Positions 23,354 through 32,585 are shown, numbered from the stretch's first letter. The stretch is 34,141 nt of DNA from Lachnospiraceae bacterium (GCA_910575475.1 CAJTGD010000051.1:1-34141), one strand, 5' to 3'. Program-made: numbers and translations. The notes: a model not told the origin generated them from the letters alone.

Positions 23354-24868
23354 ATGAGCAGACGCGTAAAAATGATGCTGGATAAGGAGCTTCAGATATC
23401 CCGGATTGATGAGAGACTTTACGGTTCTTTTATCGAGCATCTGGGAAGAGCGGTATATGGCGGCATTTACCAGCCGGGACATCCCGCGGCGGATGAAAAT
23501 GGATTCCGAAAGGATGTCATACAGCTGGCAGAGGAACTGCATGTTCCGATCATCCGATATCCGGGAGGAAATTTTGTCTCTAATTTTTATTGGGAAGATT
23601 CGGTCGGCCCTGTGGAAGAACGGCCGCGGAGACTGGAGCTGGCATGGCGAAGCCTCGAGAAAAATGAGATTGGCATCCATGAATTCTATCAATGGACCCG
23701 GAAAACCGGTTCTGAGGTAATGATGGCAGTCAATCTTGGAACGAGAGGGATCGCGGACGCATGTAACCTTTTGGAGTACTGCAACCATCCGTCCGGAACC
23801 AAATACAGTGATATGCGTATCCGTCACGGGGCAAAAGATCCTTATAACATCAAGGTCTGGTGCCTTGGAAATGAAATGGACGGTCCGTGGCAGATCGGGC
23901 ACAAGACGATGGAAGAATATGGCAGACTGGCTGCCGAAACAGCAAAAGCCATGCGCCTGATCGACCCGGCGATCGAGCTCGTTTCCTGCGGAAGCTCTGA
24001 CAGGGGAATCCCTACATTCCCCGAATGGGAGGCCGCCACCCTGATGCATACTTATGAGTATGTAGATTATATTTCCATGCATCAGTATTATGGAAACAGA
24101 GAGAATGACAGCAATGATTTTCTGGCACAGTCTGATGAAATGGATGATTTTATCCGCACAGTGGTCGCCGCCTGCGACTATGTGAAGGCAAGAAAGCGGA
24201 CCAGAAAGACCATGAATATCAGCTTTGATGAATGGAATGTGTGGTTCCATTCCAATGAGGCTGAGAATGATATTAAAGAGAATCACCCATGGCAGTCTGC
24301 ACCTCCGATGCTGGAAGATATCTATAACTTCGAAGATGCACTTCTGGTGGGGCTGATGCTGATCACCCTGATCAGCCACGCAGACCGGGTAAAGATTGCC
24401 TGTCTTGCCCAGCTTGTCAATGTGATCGCTCCGATCATGACGGATGAAAAGGGCGGGGCATGGCGGCAGACGATCTTCTATCCGTTTTTACATGCCTCAA
24501 AATACGGAAGGGGGACTGCTCTGCTTCCGGTGATCTCAGGGACCAAGCATGACACTTCAAAGCATGGCGAGATTACGGATGTGAAAGCTGCCGCGGTATA
24601 TCATGAGGAAAAGAATGAGGTGACTGTCTTTGCCGTGAACCGGAATCTGGAAGAAGACGTGGAACTGACAACAGACGTCAGGTGCTTTGAAGGATACCGG
24701 ATACTGGAGCACATCGTAATGGAAAATGATGACCTGAAAGCAGTGAATACGCTGCAGAAGGAAACAGTGTATCCTGTAAAAGCAAATGACAGAAGCTGTC
24801 TCAATGACGGTTATATGACCAGCGTTCTGAAAAAAGCTTCATGGAATGTAATACGCCTGGGAAAATAA
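23354..24868 (+). CDS. GH51 alpha-L-arabinofuranosidase
   Basis: 504 residues from ATG 23354 (GAGAGGAAAC upstream). Intracellular retaining enzyme releasing arabinose from arabinan/arabinoxylan oligosaccharides. The N-terminal (beta/alpha)8 barrel has the GH51 start (RIDERLYGSFIEHLGRAVYGGIY), IRYPGGNFVSNFYW, acid/base Glu174 in WCLGNEMDGPWQ, MHQYYG, and nucleophile Glu293 in SFDEWNVWF. A C-terminal beta domain follows. No signal peptide. It sits just after the GH1 remnant, so this was probably a plant-polysaccharide locus. A clear terminator closes it. Confidence 0.96.
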   Translation: MSRRVKMMLDKELQISRIDERLYGSFIEHLGRAVYGGIYQPGHPAADENGFRKDVIQLAEELHVPIIRYPGGNFVSNFYWEDSVGPVEERPRRLELAWRSLEKNEIGIHEFYQWTRKTGSEVMMAVNLGTRGIADACNLLEYCNHPSGTKYSDMRIRHGAKDPYNIKVWCLGNEMDGPWQIGHKTMEEYGRLAAETAKAMRLIDPAIELVSCGSSDRGIPTFPEWEAATLMHTYEYVDYISMHQYYGNRENDSNDFLAQSDEMDDFIRTVVAACDYVKARKRTRKTMNISFDEWNVWFHSNEAENDIKENHPWQSAPPMLEDIYNFEDALLVGLMLITLISHADRVKIACLAQLVNVIAPIMTDEKGGAWRQTIFYPFLHASKYGRGTALLPVISGTKHDTSKHGEITDVKAAAVYHEEKNEVTVFAVNRNLEEDVELTTDVRCFEGYRILEHIVMENDDLKAVNTLQKETVYPVKANDRSCLNDGYMTSVLKKASWNVIRLGK

Positions 24869-24881
24869 AAAAAGGATAAAG

Positions 24882-24932
24882 ATCTGCTTCTTCGGGATGT
24901 ATAAATGAGTCTGCGAAGAAGCAGATTTTTTT
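24882..24932 (+). terminator. Intrinsic terminator of the arabinofuranosidase gene
   Basis: ATCTGCTTCTTCG (24882-24894) pairs perfectly with CGAAGAAGCAGAT (24914-24926), followed by a T run. Confidence 0.92.
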
Positions 24933-25018
24933 CTAACTGTACGTGATATTTTTGAAGATATCTTACAAGAAATCGGCAGACATTCTGAGTATAATATGGA
25001 GTGCGAGGAGGTGTTAAC

Positions 25019-25849
25019 ATGCATAAAGAAATACGGACAGTCTGTTATGATGACGATTTGCATCTTGAAGCATATCGTTTTGAGGGAATCGTACAGCCGT
25101 TTCCGAATCATTTTCACGATTACTATGTGATTGGGTTTATCGAAGCAGGGACACGCTGTCTATCCTGCAAAAATAAAGAATATACGGTAGGTCAGGGAAA
25201 TATCCTTTTGTTTCATCCAAACGATAACCACAGCTGTGTGCAGTGTGACGGCAAAACACTGGATTACAGAGGTTTGAATATTCCAAAAGAAACGATGCTG
25301 TCACTGGCAGAAGAAATAACAGGGCAGAGGGTACTGCCTGGTTTTTCGGAAAATGTCATTAAAAATGATGAGCTGAATCTTTATCTCCATTCTCTGCATC
25401 AGATGATCATGGACGGAGGGGAAGCGTTTGAAAAGGAAGAAATGCTCCTGCTCCTTATTTCGCTGCTGATCGAGCAATACGGACAGCCTTTCGAAAACTG
25501 TATTCCAGAGTGCGGCGAAGAGATCGAGAGTGCCTGCGTATTTATGTCAGAACATTTTGCAGAGCATATCACATTGGAAAAACTGTGTAAATGCAGCGGT
25601 CTTAGTAAATCGGCATTGCTCCGTGCGTTTACCAAATCAAAAGGAGTTACGCCATACAGGTATCTTCAGACGGTTCGCATCGGCAAAGCAAAGGAACTGT
25701 TGGAGCAGGGCGTAACCGCGGCCTCTGCCGCTATGCAGACAGGCTATTCAGACCAGAGCCATTTTTCCAATTTTTTTCATATGTTTATCGGATTGTCGCC
25801 TGCCGCATACAGGCGCATTTTTAAGGAGGGCAGCAGAAATCATGGATAA
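25019..25849 (+). CDS. AraC-family transcriptional regulator
   Basis: 276 residues from ATG 25019 (GAGGAGGTG upstream). N-terminal cupin sensor (FPNHFHDYYVIGFIEAGTRCL...GNILLFHPNDNHSC) and C-terminal double helix-turn-helix (ITLEKLCKCSGLSKSALLRAFTKSKGVTPYRYLQTVRIGKAKELL and AAMQTGYSDQSHFSNFFHMFIGLSPAAYRR). It overlaps the downstream EamA transporter by eight bases, so it likely controls that gene's substrate response. The ligand is unknown. Confidence 0.95.
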   Translation: MHKEIRTVCYDDDLHLEAYRFEGIVQPFPNHFHDYYVIGFIEAGTRCLSCKNKEYTVGQGNILLFHPNDNHSCVQCDGKTLDYRGLNIPKETMLSLAEEITGQRVLPGFSENVIKNDELNLYLHSLHQMIMDGGEAFEKEEMLLLLISLLIEQYGQPFENCIPECGEEIESACVFMSEHFAEHITLEKLCKCSGLSKSALLRAFTKSKGVTPYRYLQTVRIGKAKELLEQGVTAASAAMQTGYSDQSHFSNFFHMFIGLSPAAYRRIFKEGSRNHG

Positions 25850-26741
25850 AAAAACTACCGCAGGGCATGTCACGGCTCTGGTTACGATCGTGATCTGGGG
25901 AACGACTTTCATATCCACCAAAATACTGCTTGCGGGTTTTACGCCGATAGAAATCTTGTTTTTCAGATTTTTGCTCGGTCTGCTTGTGTTGATTGTCATT
26001 GATCCAAAACGCTTAAAAATAAAGGATAAAAAACAGGAGCTTACATTCGCAGCAGCGGGGCTATGCGGGATATGTTTATATTACCTGCTTGAAAACATAG
26101 CATTGACCTATACGATGGCTTCCAATGTCGGCGTTATCATTTCTGCCGCCCCGTTTTTTACTGCCGTTTTATCTCATGTATTTCTAAAGACAGAAGAAAA
26201 ACTGAAAGTGCAGTTTTTTATTGGTTTTGCTGTCGCCATGACAGGAATATGCCTTATCAGTTTTAACGGTAAGGAACTAAATCTGAATTCTATTGGTGAT
26301 ATTCTGGCGGTTGCCGCGGCATTCGTATGGGCAGTTTATTCCTTGCTCACACGAAAAATCAGCGGCTATGGATTTAATATAATTGGGACTACAAGGAAGA
26401 TATTTACATATGGAATACTTTTCATGCTTCCGTTTCTCTTTGTATTTGATTTTAAATTGGATGTGCAGAGGTTTGTAAAGCCAGAGTATGCCCTAAACCT
26501 TATCTATTTAGGGCTTGGCGCGTCAGCTCTTTGCTTTGTTACCTGGAATCACGCTGTCAAGGTGCTTGGGGCTGTCAGGACAAGCGTGTATATCTATATC
26601 GTTCCTGTCATTACCGTTGTCACATCCGTTATTGTGTTAAAGGAAGAAATTACATGGATTGCCGCGATAGGCATAGGGCTTACCTTAATCGGCTTGTTCC
26701 TTTCGGAAAGTAAATTCAAATTTAGGAAAAGAGGAAAGTGA
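25842..26741 (+). CDS. EamA/DMT-family membrane transporter
   Basis: 299 residues with about ten membrane helices in two EamA repeats: VTALVTIVIWGTTFISTKILL and the IEILFFRFLLGLLVL helix in the first, and the matching DILAVAAAFVWAVYSLLTRKI in the second. Short charged C-terminus. Such proteins export amino acids or metabolites, or import solutes; substrate not predictable. Coupled to the AraC regulator upstream. Confidence 0.93.
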   Translation: MDKKTTAGHVTALVTIVIWGTTFISTKILLAGFTPIEILFFRFLLGLLVLIVIDPKRLKIKDKKQELTFAAAGLCGICLYYLLENIALTYTMASNVGVIISAAPFFTAVLSHVFLKTEEKLKVQFFIGFAVAMTGICLISFNGKELNLNSIGDILAVAAAFVWAVYSLLTRKISGYGFNIIGTTRKIFTYGILFMLPFLFVFDFKLDVQRFVKPEYALNLIYLGLGASALCFVTWNHAVKVLGAVRTSVYIYIVPVITVVTSVIVLKEEITWIAAIGIGLTLIGLFLSESKFKFRKRGK

Positions 26742-26899
26742 AAATGCCTGATGTTGTCGGGAATGATGTGCTTGATTTAGAGGGCAATCCCCACATGGGG
26801 ATTATATAGTTCCCCGTACCGATATTAAAAGGAAATACCGGGATACTGAAAAAATTCAGTTGCGGCAAGCCGGCGTAGTATTTACTTCATCTAAATGAA

Positions 26900-27566
26900 A
26901 TCACTAATCCCCCAGCTATGCTGGGGAGAATAGAGTAAGTTGTGACGAAGAAGATATTATAAAAAAGCCTCCTATGTTAAAATGAGAAAGGTGTCGCAAG
27001 CCAATCTCAAGAATAGGAGGCGGTCCAAATGGACAGTAAAAGTTTATCACACACGAAATGGAAATGCCAGTACCATATCGTATTCATACCAAAATATCGA
27101 AAAAAGAAATTATTCGGTCAGTTGAAATACGATGTACGAGAGATATTAAGCACCTTATGCAAATACAAAGGAGTAGAAATTATAGAAGGAGCTGTGTGTG
27201 CCGATCATGTACATATGTGCGTGAGCATACCGCCTAAGATAAGCGTATCAAGTTTTATGGGATACCTGAAAGGGAAGAGTACGCTCATGATATATGACAG
27301 GCATCCGGAACAACAAAACAAATGGAATAAAGCATTTGGGGCAAGAGGGTATTACGTGGCAACAGTAGGAAATGTAACAGAGGATGCCATAAAGAAATAC
27401 ATTCGGGAACAGTCAGAAGAATCCCGGAAAGAGGAAAGTAAAGGAGCCGCTTTTTAGCGGCAGCAAGTAATATATGCTTGCGACACCCGCCTTTGAGGCG
27501 AGCAGTAACAGAGCCCTTGGGGGCGTTTTTCCAACCCCCACTTGAAGTGGGGGTTGGTGATTAGTT
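26900..27566 (+). mobile_element. IS200/IS605-family element (tnpA only)
   Basis: Left-end hairpin CCCCAGC-TAT-GCTGGGG (26910-26926) and right-end hairpin with a perfect 11-bp stem CCAACCCCCAC/GTGGGGGTTGG (27531-27541, 27547-27557) are the subterminal structures used by Y1 transposases. GGTGTCGCAAGC (26990-27001) recurs inverted at 27477-27488. A leader hairpin GCCTCCTAT/ATAGGAGGC (26967-26975, 27013-27021) covers the tnpA ribosome site and should limit translation. Exact cleavage points are estimated. Confidence 0.8.
27029..27457 (+). CDS. tnpA: IS200-type Y1 transposase TnpA
   Basis: 142 residues. Single-strand transposase with the HUH motif in ADHVHMCVSIPPK (His-Val-His) and the catalytic tyrosine region near FGARGYYVATVGN. 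KWKCQYHIVFIPKYRKK is the typical N-terminus. AGGAGG precedes ATG 27029 and lies inside the leader hairpin. Length is normal for the family. Confidence 0.96.
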   Translation: MDSKSLSHTKWKCQYHIVFIPKYRKKKLFGQLKYDVREILSTLCKYKGVEIIEGAVCADHVHMCVSIPPKISVSSFMGYLKGKSTLMIYDRHPEQQNKWNKAFGARGYYVATVGNVTEDAIKKYIREQSEESRKEESKGAAF

Positions 27567-27707
27567 TTCACGCAAATACCAGGCCTGTTCCGCAGATATT
27601 TCCTGCTCGGTTTCGGCAGCGTTAATGTCTGCATTCAGCTCACACCAGTAAATATCCCAATGCAAATCTTTCCTGCCGCTGTCTATCATCTTCCAGGAGG
27701 CAATCAT
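27561..27707 (-). pseudogene. Fragment of an unassigned element-associated protein
   Basis: 48-residue frame: MIASWKMIDSGRKDLHWDIYWCELNADINAAE followed by EQEISAEQAWYLREN. It looks like a real C-terminal coding piece I have seen in Lachnospiraceae mobile-element proteins. It is cut at its end by the IS200/IS605 right end. Function unknown. Confidence 0.45.
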
Positions 27708-27779
27708 ATTTTCCAAGGAGGATTGCAGATACGGCGGCATACCGATCGTTTGTCAATGGGCATATCGGAAGAAAAATAA

Positions 27780-28576
27780 ATCAAAATTAGAGGAACCGTC
27801 CACAACAGGTGTAGGGCGCCATGAATCGTAACTGCAATCCCCATCTTCAATCCGCCGCAGAGCCTGTGACGAATGCTTTCAAAATAATATTTGTGACTGC
27901 TCCGATTCCTGTCACACACATTCCTAAGACCGGCTTTCCGGAGACGCGGACAAAATCACAAAAGAGCTGCGACAGCCCTTGAAAAAGACAGCCTAGTACA
28001 GCATTGCGTATATAATGGTGAATAATGTGCCTGATATTTTTGTCAGGACAAGGCGGAGGAAAGAGGCGATGCGGTGGCATCGTTGATTGACGACAACGCA
28101 GAACTGGCAGAAATAGCAGGTGCAGAATTCACCGTTAATTACGCAATGCTGTACTAGGGCTACGATGCGGTAATAGGAAATTGCATAGGATAGGCTGTTT
28201 TTGTAACGCAGAAAATCTTTAAGACAGGGTTTGAAAACATAAGAAGCGCCGCGCTCAGCAAGATTTCAAAAATGCAGACAAGCACCATCGCATTTCCGAA
28301 TGATCTGTTCATTTTATCGTATTCTTTTTTTCCGGAGAATAAACTGAAAAATGTAGAACCACCTGCGCTGCACATTAAGGCAAAGGCCATCATCATATAG
28401 GACAGCGGAAAGCAGACGGATAATCCCGCTAATGCGGAAGTCCCATTGTAGTTCCCCACGAACATCCTGTCCACGATATTGTAGACAGCCGTTATCAGCA
28501 GCGAGATCGCCGCCGGTATCGAGAATCTGAGGATCATCGGAAATACCTTGTCCATCTTTTATAATTCGTTTTGCAT
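27780..28576 (-). pseudogene. MATE-family efflux transporter, disrupted by a MITE
   Basis: The reading starts at 28576 with MQNEL then a stop. MDKVFPMILRFSIPAAISLL...YNIVDRMFVGNYNGTSALAGL...CSAGGSTFFSLFSGKKEYDKMNRSFGNAMVL is standard MATE. After TAYP a one-base shift gives YAISYYRIVAL, then the 157-bp MITE, then LGCLFQGLSQLFCDFVRVSGKPVLGMCVTGIGAVTNIILKAFV, and the frame decays. So there is a nonsense codon, a frameshift, an insertion and loss of the C-terminal half: clearly dead. Confidence 0.9.
27997..28153. mobile_element. 157-bp MITE flanked by CTAG duplication
   Basis: Ends TACAGCATTGCGTA (27997-28010) and TACGCAATGCTGTA (28140-28153) are perfect 14-bp inverted repeats, and imperfect homology extends to ~27 bp (GGTGAAT). 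CTAG stands on both sides (27993-27996, 28154-28157). Removing the element and one CTAG restores the MATE reading RIVALGCLFQG, so the insertion point is certain. No transposase inside. Confidence 0.92.
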
Positions 28577-28579
28577 ACC

Positions 28580-28740
28580 GTATTGCAAGCTTTGGTTTCC
28601 CTTTTGACATCAAAATATCAAAAATATCCTTCATATAAAACCACACGATTACTCTCATTGTCTCTGCTGCACAAGGCTCTATTTCTATCAGCACCATATC
28701 TTTATAGATTGGATTCTCTTCGATCAATCGCTTAAAACCC
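28580..28740 (-). pseudogene. Unassigned coding fragment
   Basis: Minus-strand frame FKRLIEENPIYKDMVLIEIE then PCAAETMRVIVWFYMKDIFDI looks like genuine protein sequence but lacks a start context and runs into the MATE remnant. I do not recognise the family. Confidence 0.35.
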
Positions 28741-28750
28741 GCAAACTTTT

Positions 28751-29527
28751 TTAGGCACCTACATCACTCCAATCTATGATTTTTTTCAGGCAGGGATTTG
28801 CACCATATTTACCTTCCAAATACTGCTTATCATATTTTGCATCCTTACGAACAGATTCTCCCTTATCGTTCTTAAACTCAACAAGAGAATATAATCCTGA
28901 ATTCTGCCCCTTTCCCTTTGCTACAAACCAGATTTCATCCCTCCTGAACAACTCGTTATTCATGGTAGACAGATCATGTGAAGTGAAAATCAATTGCCCG
29001 CCATTCTTGTTTATACTCATATCTGTAAACAGCTTGCTCACATATTGCAGTAACATAGGATGAAGCTTTGCGTCCAGTTCATCTATGATCAGCGTAGTTC
29101 CATAGATCAGACTTTTTGCAATAAACGGAAGTAGCCCGAACAGTTTTCTTGTTCCGCTGGATTCTTCCGACAATGTGATTTCAGCACTATACCCATCCAC
29201 AATATGTTTTGTAAAGACCTCAATACGGTCATGATCCTTTTCTTCAATCCGAAAATCTTCAATATCCAAATCCATCTCTTTAATCATACTTAATACCAAA
29301 TGTTTTATATCCTCGGACTTCGTTATTGCTGTTCTCAGTTCCTGATAGGGATTTCCATAATTTAAAAAATCAATAGCATTTTCTGTTGGTTCCTCTTTCG
29401 CCTGCTCAGAAAATGCAAATGGCTCTGCCGGAATTTTACGGACTTTATAATCGCAATCAGCTTTATCGCAAGTAGCACAGAGCGGTCTTAACACTTTGGA
29501 ATCCAATGTATGCGGACAACAGCGCAT
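28751..29527 (-). pseudogene. AAA15-type ATPase, N-terminal Walker A half missing
   Basis: 258 residues with the C-terminal half of an SMC/ABC-like ATPase (COG1106/AAA_21 type): signature LSEESSGTRKLFGLLPF, Walker B TLIIDELDAKLHP and switch His in FTSHD. The N-terminal Walker A P-loop is absent, and the frame opens with an unrelated-looking cysteine-rich stretch (CATCDKADC). Full-length relatives are often the ATPase half of abortive-infection or RloAB-like defence pairs. Here it is probably a truncated, dead copy. Confidence 0.75.
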
Positions 29528-29712
29528 TTAAACGCTTTCATCATTGCCGGTGAAATTCCTGACAATCTTCATCGAAGGTGACAGGGTGTTTTTTTGATTC
29601 TTCAAATTGAATGATACATTTCAGGCATAGTTGAAAATACAACACAGGTATTAGACATAAAACGTAAGTAGATTTACAATAGAATTGTTCCGGGAAGGAA
29701 TGCGTAACGGAG

Positions 29713-29749
29713 GATACATGTCACGCCTGGTCAACATGTGACATGTATC
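29713..29749. promoter_or_regulatory. Inverted repeat upstream of the MerR gene
   Basis: GATACATGTCAC (29713-29724) and its exact complement GTGACATGTATC (29738-29749) with a 13-base spacer, ending 30 bases before the merR start. Likely an operator for MerR autocontrol, or a leader hairpin. Confidence 0.7.
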
Positions 29750-29779
29750 TGAATATTCAGGCACGGGAGGAGTAGGAAC

Positions 29780-30133
29780 ATGACAATGAAGGAAGCATGC
29801 AAGAAATATCACATTCCTGTGAAGATCCTGAAGGAGTACGAGAGCTTTGGATTGTGCGAGGCTGTAAAGAAGGTGATGGGGGAATGGCAGTACGATGATC
29901 AGGATATCGAACGGCTCAGCATGATCATGACGCTGCACGATATTGGCTTTGATAAAGGGGAGGTAGAGGCCTACATGCGCCTTATGCTGGAGGGAGAAAA
30001 GACGCGGCAGCAGCGGATCGCAATGCTGAACCAGAAGAGAGGCAGGACTCTGGATGAGATCCATTTTAAGGAAAAGCAGATCGAATATATGGATTATCTG
30101 AGATATGAAATGCAGAATGGCACATTTTCTTAA
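29780..30133 (+). CDS. MerR-family regulator
   Basis: 117 residues. N-terminal winged helix (MKEACKKYHIPVKILKEYESFGL...YDDQDIERLSMIMTLHDIGFDKGEVEAYMRL) and a C-terminal dimerisation helix (KTRQQRIAMLNQKRGRTLDEIHFKEKQIEYMDYLRYEM). No metal-binding cysteines. It heads a group of rightward redox-type genes and is preceded by a 12-bp inverted repeat; it probably controls itself and perhaps the genes after it. Confidence 0.9.
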   Translation: MTMKEACKKYHIPVKILKEYESFGLCEAVKKVMGEWQYDDQDIERLSMIMTLHDIGFDKGEVEAYMRLMLEGEKTRQQRIAMLNQKRGRTLDEIHFKEKQIEYMDYLRYEMQNGTFS

Positions 30134-30275
30134 GGAAATGTCTGGAAATAATTTCCAATTGTACGATTGGATGATCTAAAGATTATCCAGCCTGTGCATC
30201 CAGTTGGAATAATTTGTGCAGATTGCGCAGGACAATTCCGAAGTGCCAGCAATCATTATGAAAAGGAGAAGATGG

Positions 30276-30728
30276 ATGATGAAGATCAATAGCAAGGAAG
30301 AATTTAACAGACAGAATGTATTTGGCTTGGGACAGGAGAACGCGGCATTCGCGCAGTATTTTATCGGCAATTCCTATCTCAATCCGCTGACGGTTCCGGG
30401 AGAGACGGCCGTATTTCTGGCAAATGTAACCTTTGAGCCGGGGTGCCGGAACAACTGGCATATCCACCATGCAAAGAGCGGCGGCGGACAGCTTTTGATT
30501 TGTACGGCGGGAAGCGGATGGTATCAGGAGGAAGGAAAAGAAGCGGTAAGCTTGGAACCGGGAACCGTGATCACGATCCCGGCAGAGGTGAAGCACTGGC
30601 ACGGCGCGAAGGCCGACAGCTGGTTTTCTCATATTGCGGTAGAGGTTCCGGGCGAGGAGACGAGCAATGAGTGGTGCGAGCCGGTAGACGACGAGGCATA
30701 TGGAAAATTAGGATCTGCAGAAAAATGA
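30276..30728 (+). CDS. Cupin-domain protein
   Basis: About 150 residues; start at ATG 30276 (or the adjacent 30279) with AAAGGAGA upstream. A single cupin with metal ligands in NNWHIHHAKSGGGQ and the second motif in IPAEVKHWHGAKADSWFSHIAV. This matches small quercetinase/CMD-associated cupins often encoded beside carboxymuconolactone decarboxylase-like and aldo/keto reductase genes, as here. Substrate unknown. Confidence 0.88.
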   Translation: MMKINSKEEFNRQNVFGLGQENAAFAQYFIGNSYLNPLTVPGETAVFLANVTFEPGCRNNWHIHHAKSGGGQLLICTAGSGWYQEEGKEAVSLEPGTVITIPAEVKHWHGAKADSWFSHIAVEVPGEETSNEWCEPVDDEAYGKLGSAEK

Positions 30729-30762
30729 CGGATGCAGATCGCGGAGGGAAGGAAGATTGAAT

Positions 30763-31491
30763 ATGAAAAAATGGATTTCTATGCTTTTTCTTTGTACATT
30801 ATTTGGAACACTTACAGCCTGCAGCAGCGGTGATGCTGCCGAAGAGCCTGAACAGGAGCAGACAGAGGCATCCGGGCAGGAGTCTGAACAGAACGAGATA
30901 TCCGGGCAGGAGCCGGCGCAGACAGAGACATCCACATCCGGACAGGAGAAGGCAGATGCAAAAGAGTCTGAGACAGAACCGGAGAGCGGGGAAGGAAACC
31001 AGCCGGAAGGAGAAGGAAGTCAGGCGCTGGTCGTGTATTTTTCCTGGTCTGGCAATACGGAGAATGTGGCAAATTCGATTGCCGCTCAGACGGGAGCGGA
31101 TATGTTCAGGATCGTGCCGTCGGAGCCTTATGTTGATGATTATAATGAACTTCTGGATATTGCGTCCGAAGAAAAGCGGAACGGGGCAAGGCCGGAAATT
31201 GCGGACAGCATGGAGGATCTTGGGCAGTACGATGTAATCTATGTAGGTTTCCCGAACTGGTGGGGTGACATGCCCATGATCCTGTATTCATTCTTTGACA
31301 GCTATGACCTCTCCGGCAAGACCGTCGCGCCTTTCTGTACCAGCGGCGGAAGCGGTTTATCGGACACGGTAAACAGTATCAAAGCGCTGGAGCCGGAGGC
31401 AGAGGTACTGGAAGGTCTTCATATCAGCGGTTCGGCGGCATCCGATCCGGACAGCGCGGTGGGCGAATGGCTGGATCGACTGGGACTTTAA
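30763..31491 (+). CDS. Flavodoxin-domain lipoprotein
   Basis: 242 residues from ATG 30763 (GGAGGGAAGGAAG upstream). Signal peptide with lipobox LTAC (Cys ~20), then an acidic Gln/Glu/Ser-rich linker with repeats of the type SGQExxQxE (about 30-80). A flavodoxin-like domain follows: VVYFSWSGNTENVANSIA as FMN phosphate loop, VGFPNWWGDMPM, and FCTSGGSGL. Attached to the outer face of the membrane, it probably carries electrons for the redox genes around it. Confidence 0.9.
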   Translation: MKKWISMLFLCTLFGTLTACSSGDAAEEPEQEQTEASGQESEQNEISGQEPAQTETSTSGQEKADAKESETEPESGEGNQPEGEGSQALVVYFSWSGNTENVANSIAAQTGADMFRIVPSEPYVDDYNELLDIASEEKRNGARPEIADSMEDLGQYDVIYVGFPNWWGDMPMILYSFFDSYDLSGKTVAPFCTSGGSGLSDTVNSIKALEPEAEVLEGLHISGSAASDPDSAVGEWLDRLGL

Positions 31492-31512
31492 GCGCTTATA
31501 GGAGGTTATGTG

Positions 31513-32550
31513 ATGCAGTATATGAAATTGGGAAATGCAGATCTGACGGTTTCCCGCATCTGCATGGGCTGTATGGGATTCGGAGATGCGGCAAACGGCC
31601 AGCATTCCTGGACAGTTGACGAGGAGCATTCCCGTGAGATCATCAGGCGGGGACTGGAGCTGGGCATCAATTTTTTTGATACGGCGATCGCTTATCAGAG
31701 CGGTACCAGCGAGCAGTATCTCGGCAGGGCGTTAAAGAATTATGCAAAACGGGAAGAGGTCGTGGTGGCAACAAAATTTCTTCCCAGGACGCAGGATGAG
31801 ATAAAGGAAGGGATCTCCGGTCAGGAGCATATCCGGCGGATGCTGGATAAAAGTCTTAAGAATCTGGGGATGGATCATGTGGACCTGTATATCTACCACA
31901 TGTGGGATTACCAGACCCCGCTCTATGACATCCTGGAGGGCTTACACCAGGCGGTAAAAGCGGGAAAGACCCGTTATATCGGCATTTCCAACTGCTTTGC
32001 CTGGCAGCTTGCGAAGGCGAATGCGCTGGCGGAAAAGGAAGGCCTTTCCAAATTCGTTTCCGTGCAGGGGCATTACAACCTGATCTTCCGGGAGGAGGAG
32101 CGGGAAATGGCGGTCCTTTGTGAGGAGGATCATATCGCCATGACGCCTTACAGCGCGCTGGCAGGCGGAAGGCTCTCGAAGCGCCCGGGGGAGACTTCCA
32201 AGCGTCTCCGGGAGGATGATTACGCAAGGTTAAAATACGACGCTGCCGCAGGGCAGGACGAAGCGATCATTGCCCGGGTTGCAGAGCTTTCCGAAAAGCG
32301 CGGGGTCAGCATGACGGAAATCTCCCTGGCATGGCTTCTTACCAAAGCCACGGCTCCGGTGGTGGGGGCCACAAAGCTTTCCCATGCGGAAGGCGCGGCA
32401 AAGGCAGCGGATCTGGTCTTAAGTGATGAGGAGATCCGGTATCTGGAAGAGCCTTACGTTCCCCATGCGCTGGTGGGCGTGATGGCGCAGAACACAAAGA
32501 AAGCATCAAGGGAAACGCATGTATGGTCAACGGGAGATCAGAGAATATAG
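31513..32550 (+). CDS. Aldo/keto reductase
   Basis: 345 residues from ATG 31513 (a GTG lies one codon earlier; AGGAGG upstream). The NAD(P)H-dependent reductase barrel has Asp and Tyr in FFDTAIAYQSG, catalytic Lys in VATKFLP and His in DLYIYHMWD. The cofactor-side motif is TAPVVGATKLSHAEGAA. It follows the flavodoxin gene by about 20 bases, so is probably co-transcribed. Substrate not predictable. Confidence 0.94.
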   Translation: MQYMKLGNADLTVSRICMGCMGFGDAANGQHSWTVDEEHSREIIRRGLELGINFFDTAIAYQSGTSEQYLGRALKNYAKREEVVVATKFLPRTQDEIKEGISGQEHIRRMLDKSLKNLGMDHVDLYIYHMWDYQTPLYDILEGLHQAVKAGKTRYIGISNCFAWQLAKANALAEKEGLSKFVSVQGHYNLIFREEEREMAVLCEEDHIAMTPYSALAGGRLSKRPGETSKRLREDDYARLKYDAAAGQDEAIIARVAELSEKRGVSMTEISLAWLLTKATAPVVGATKLSHAEGAAKAADLVLSDEEIRYLEEPYVPHALVGVMAQNTKKASRETHVWSTGDQRI

Positions 32551-32585
32551 GATTATGATTCACGGCCGGTCAGGCCGTAACGATA

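Noticed and set aside
23315..24379. 354-residue minus-strand frame opposite the arabinofuranosidase
   Set aside because: Shadow of the GH51 gene, whose catalytic motifs are unambiguous on the plus strand.
26742..26807. Short frame MPDVVGNDVLDLEGNPHMGII after the EamA gene
   Set aside because: Starts three bases after the EamA stop but has no recognisable family and ends after about 21 codons; not enough to call.
30803..31237. 144-residue arginine-rich plus-strand frame
   Set aside because: Alternate frame of the repetitive linker of the flavodoxin lipoprotein gene.
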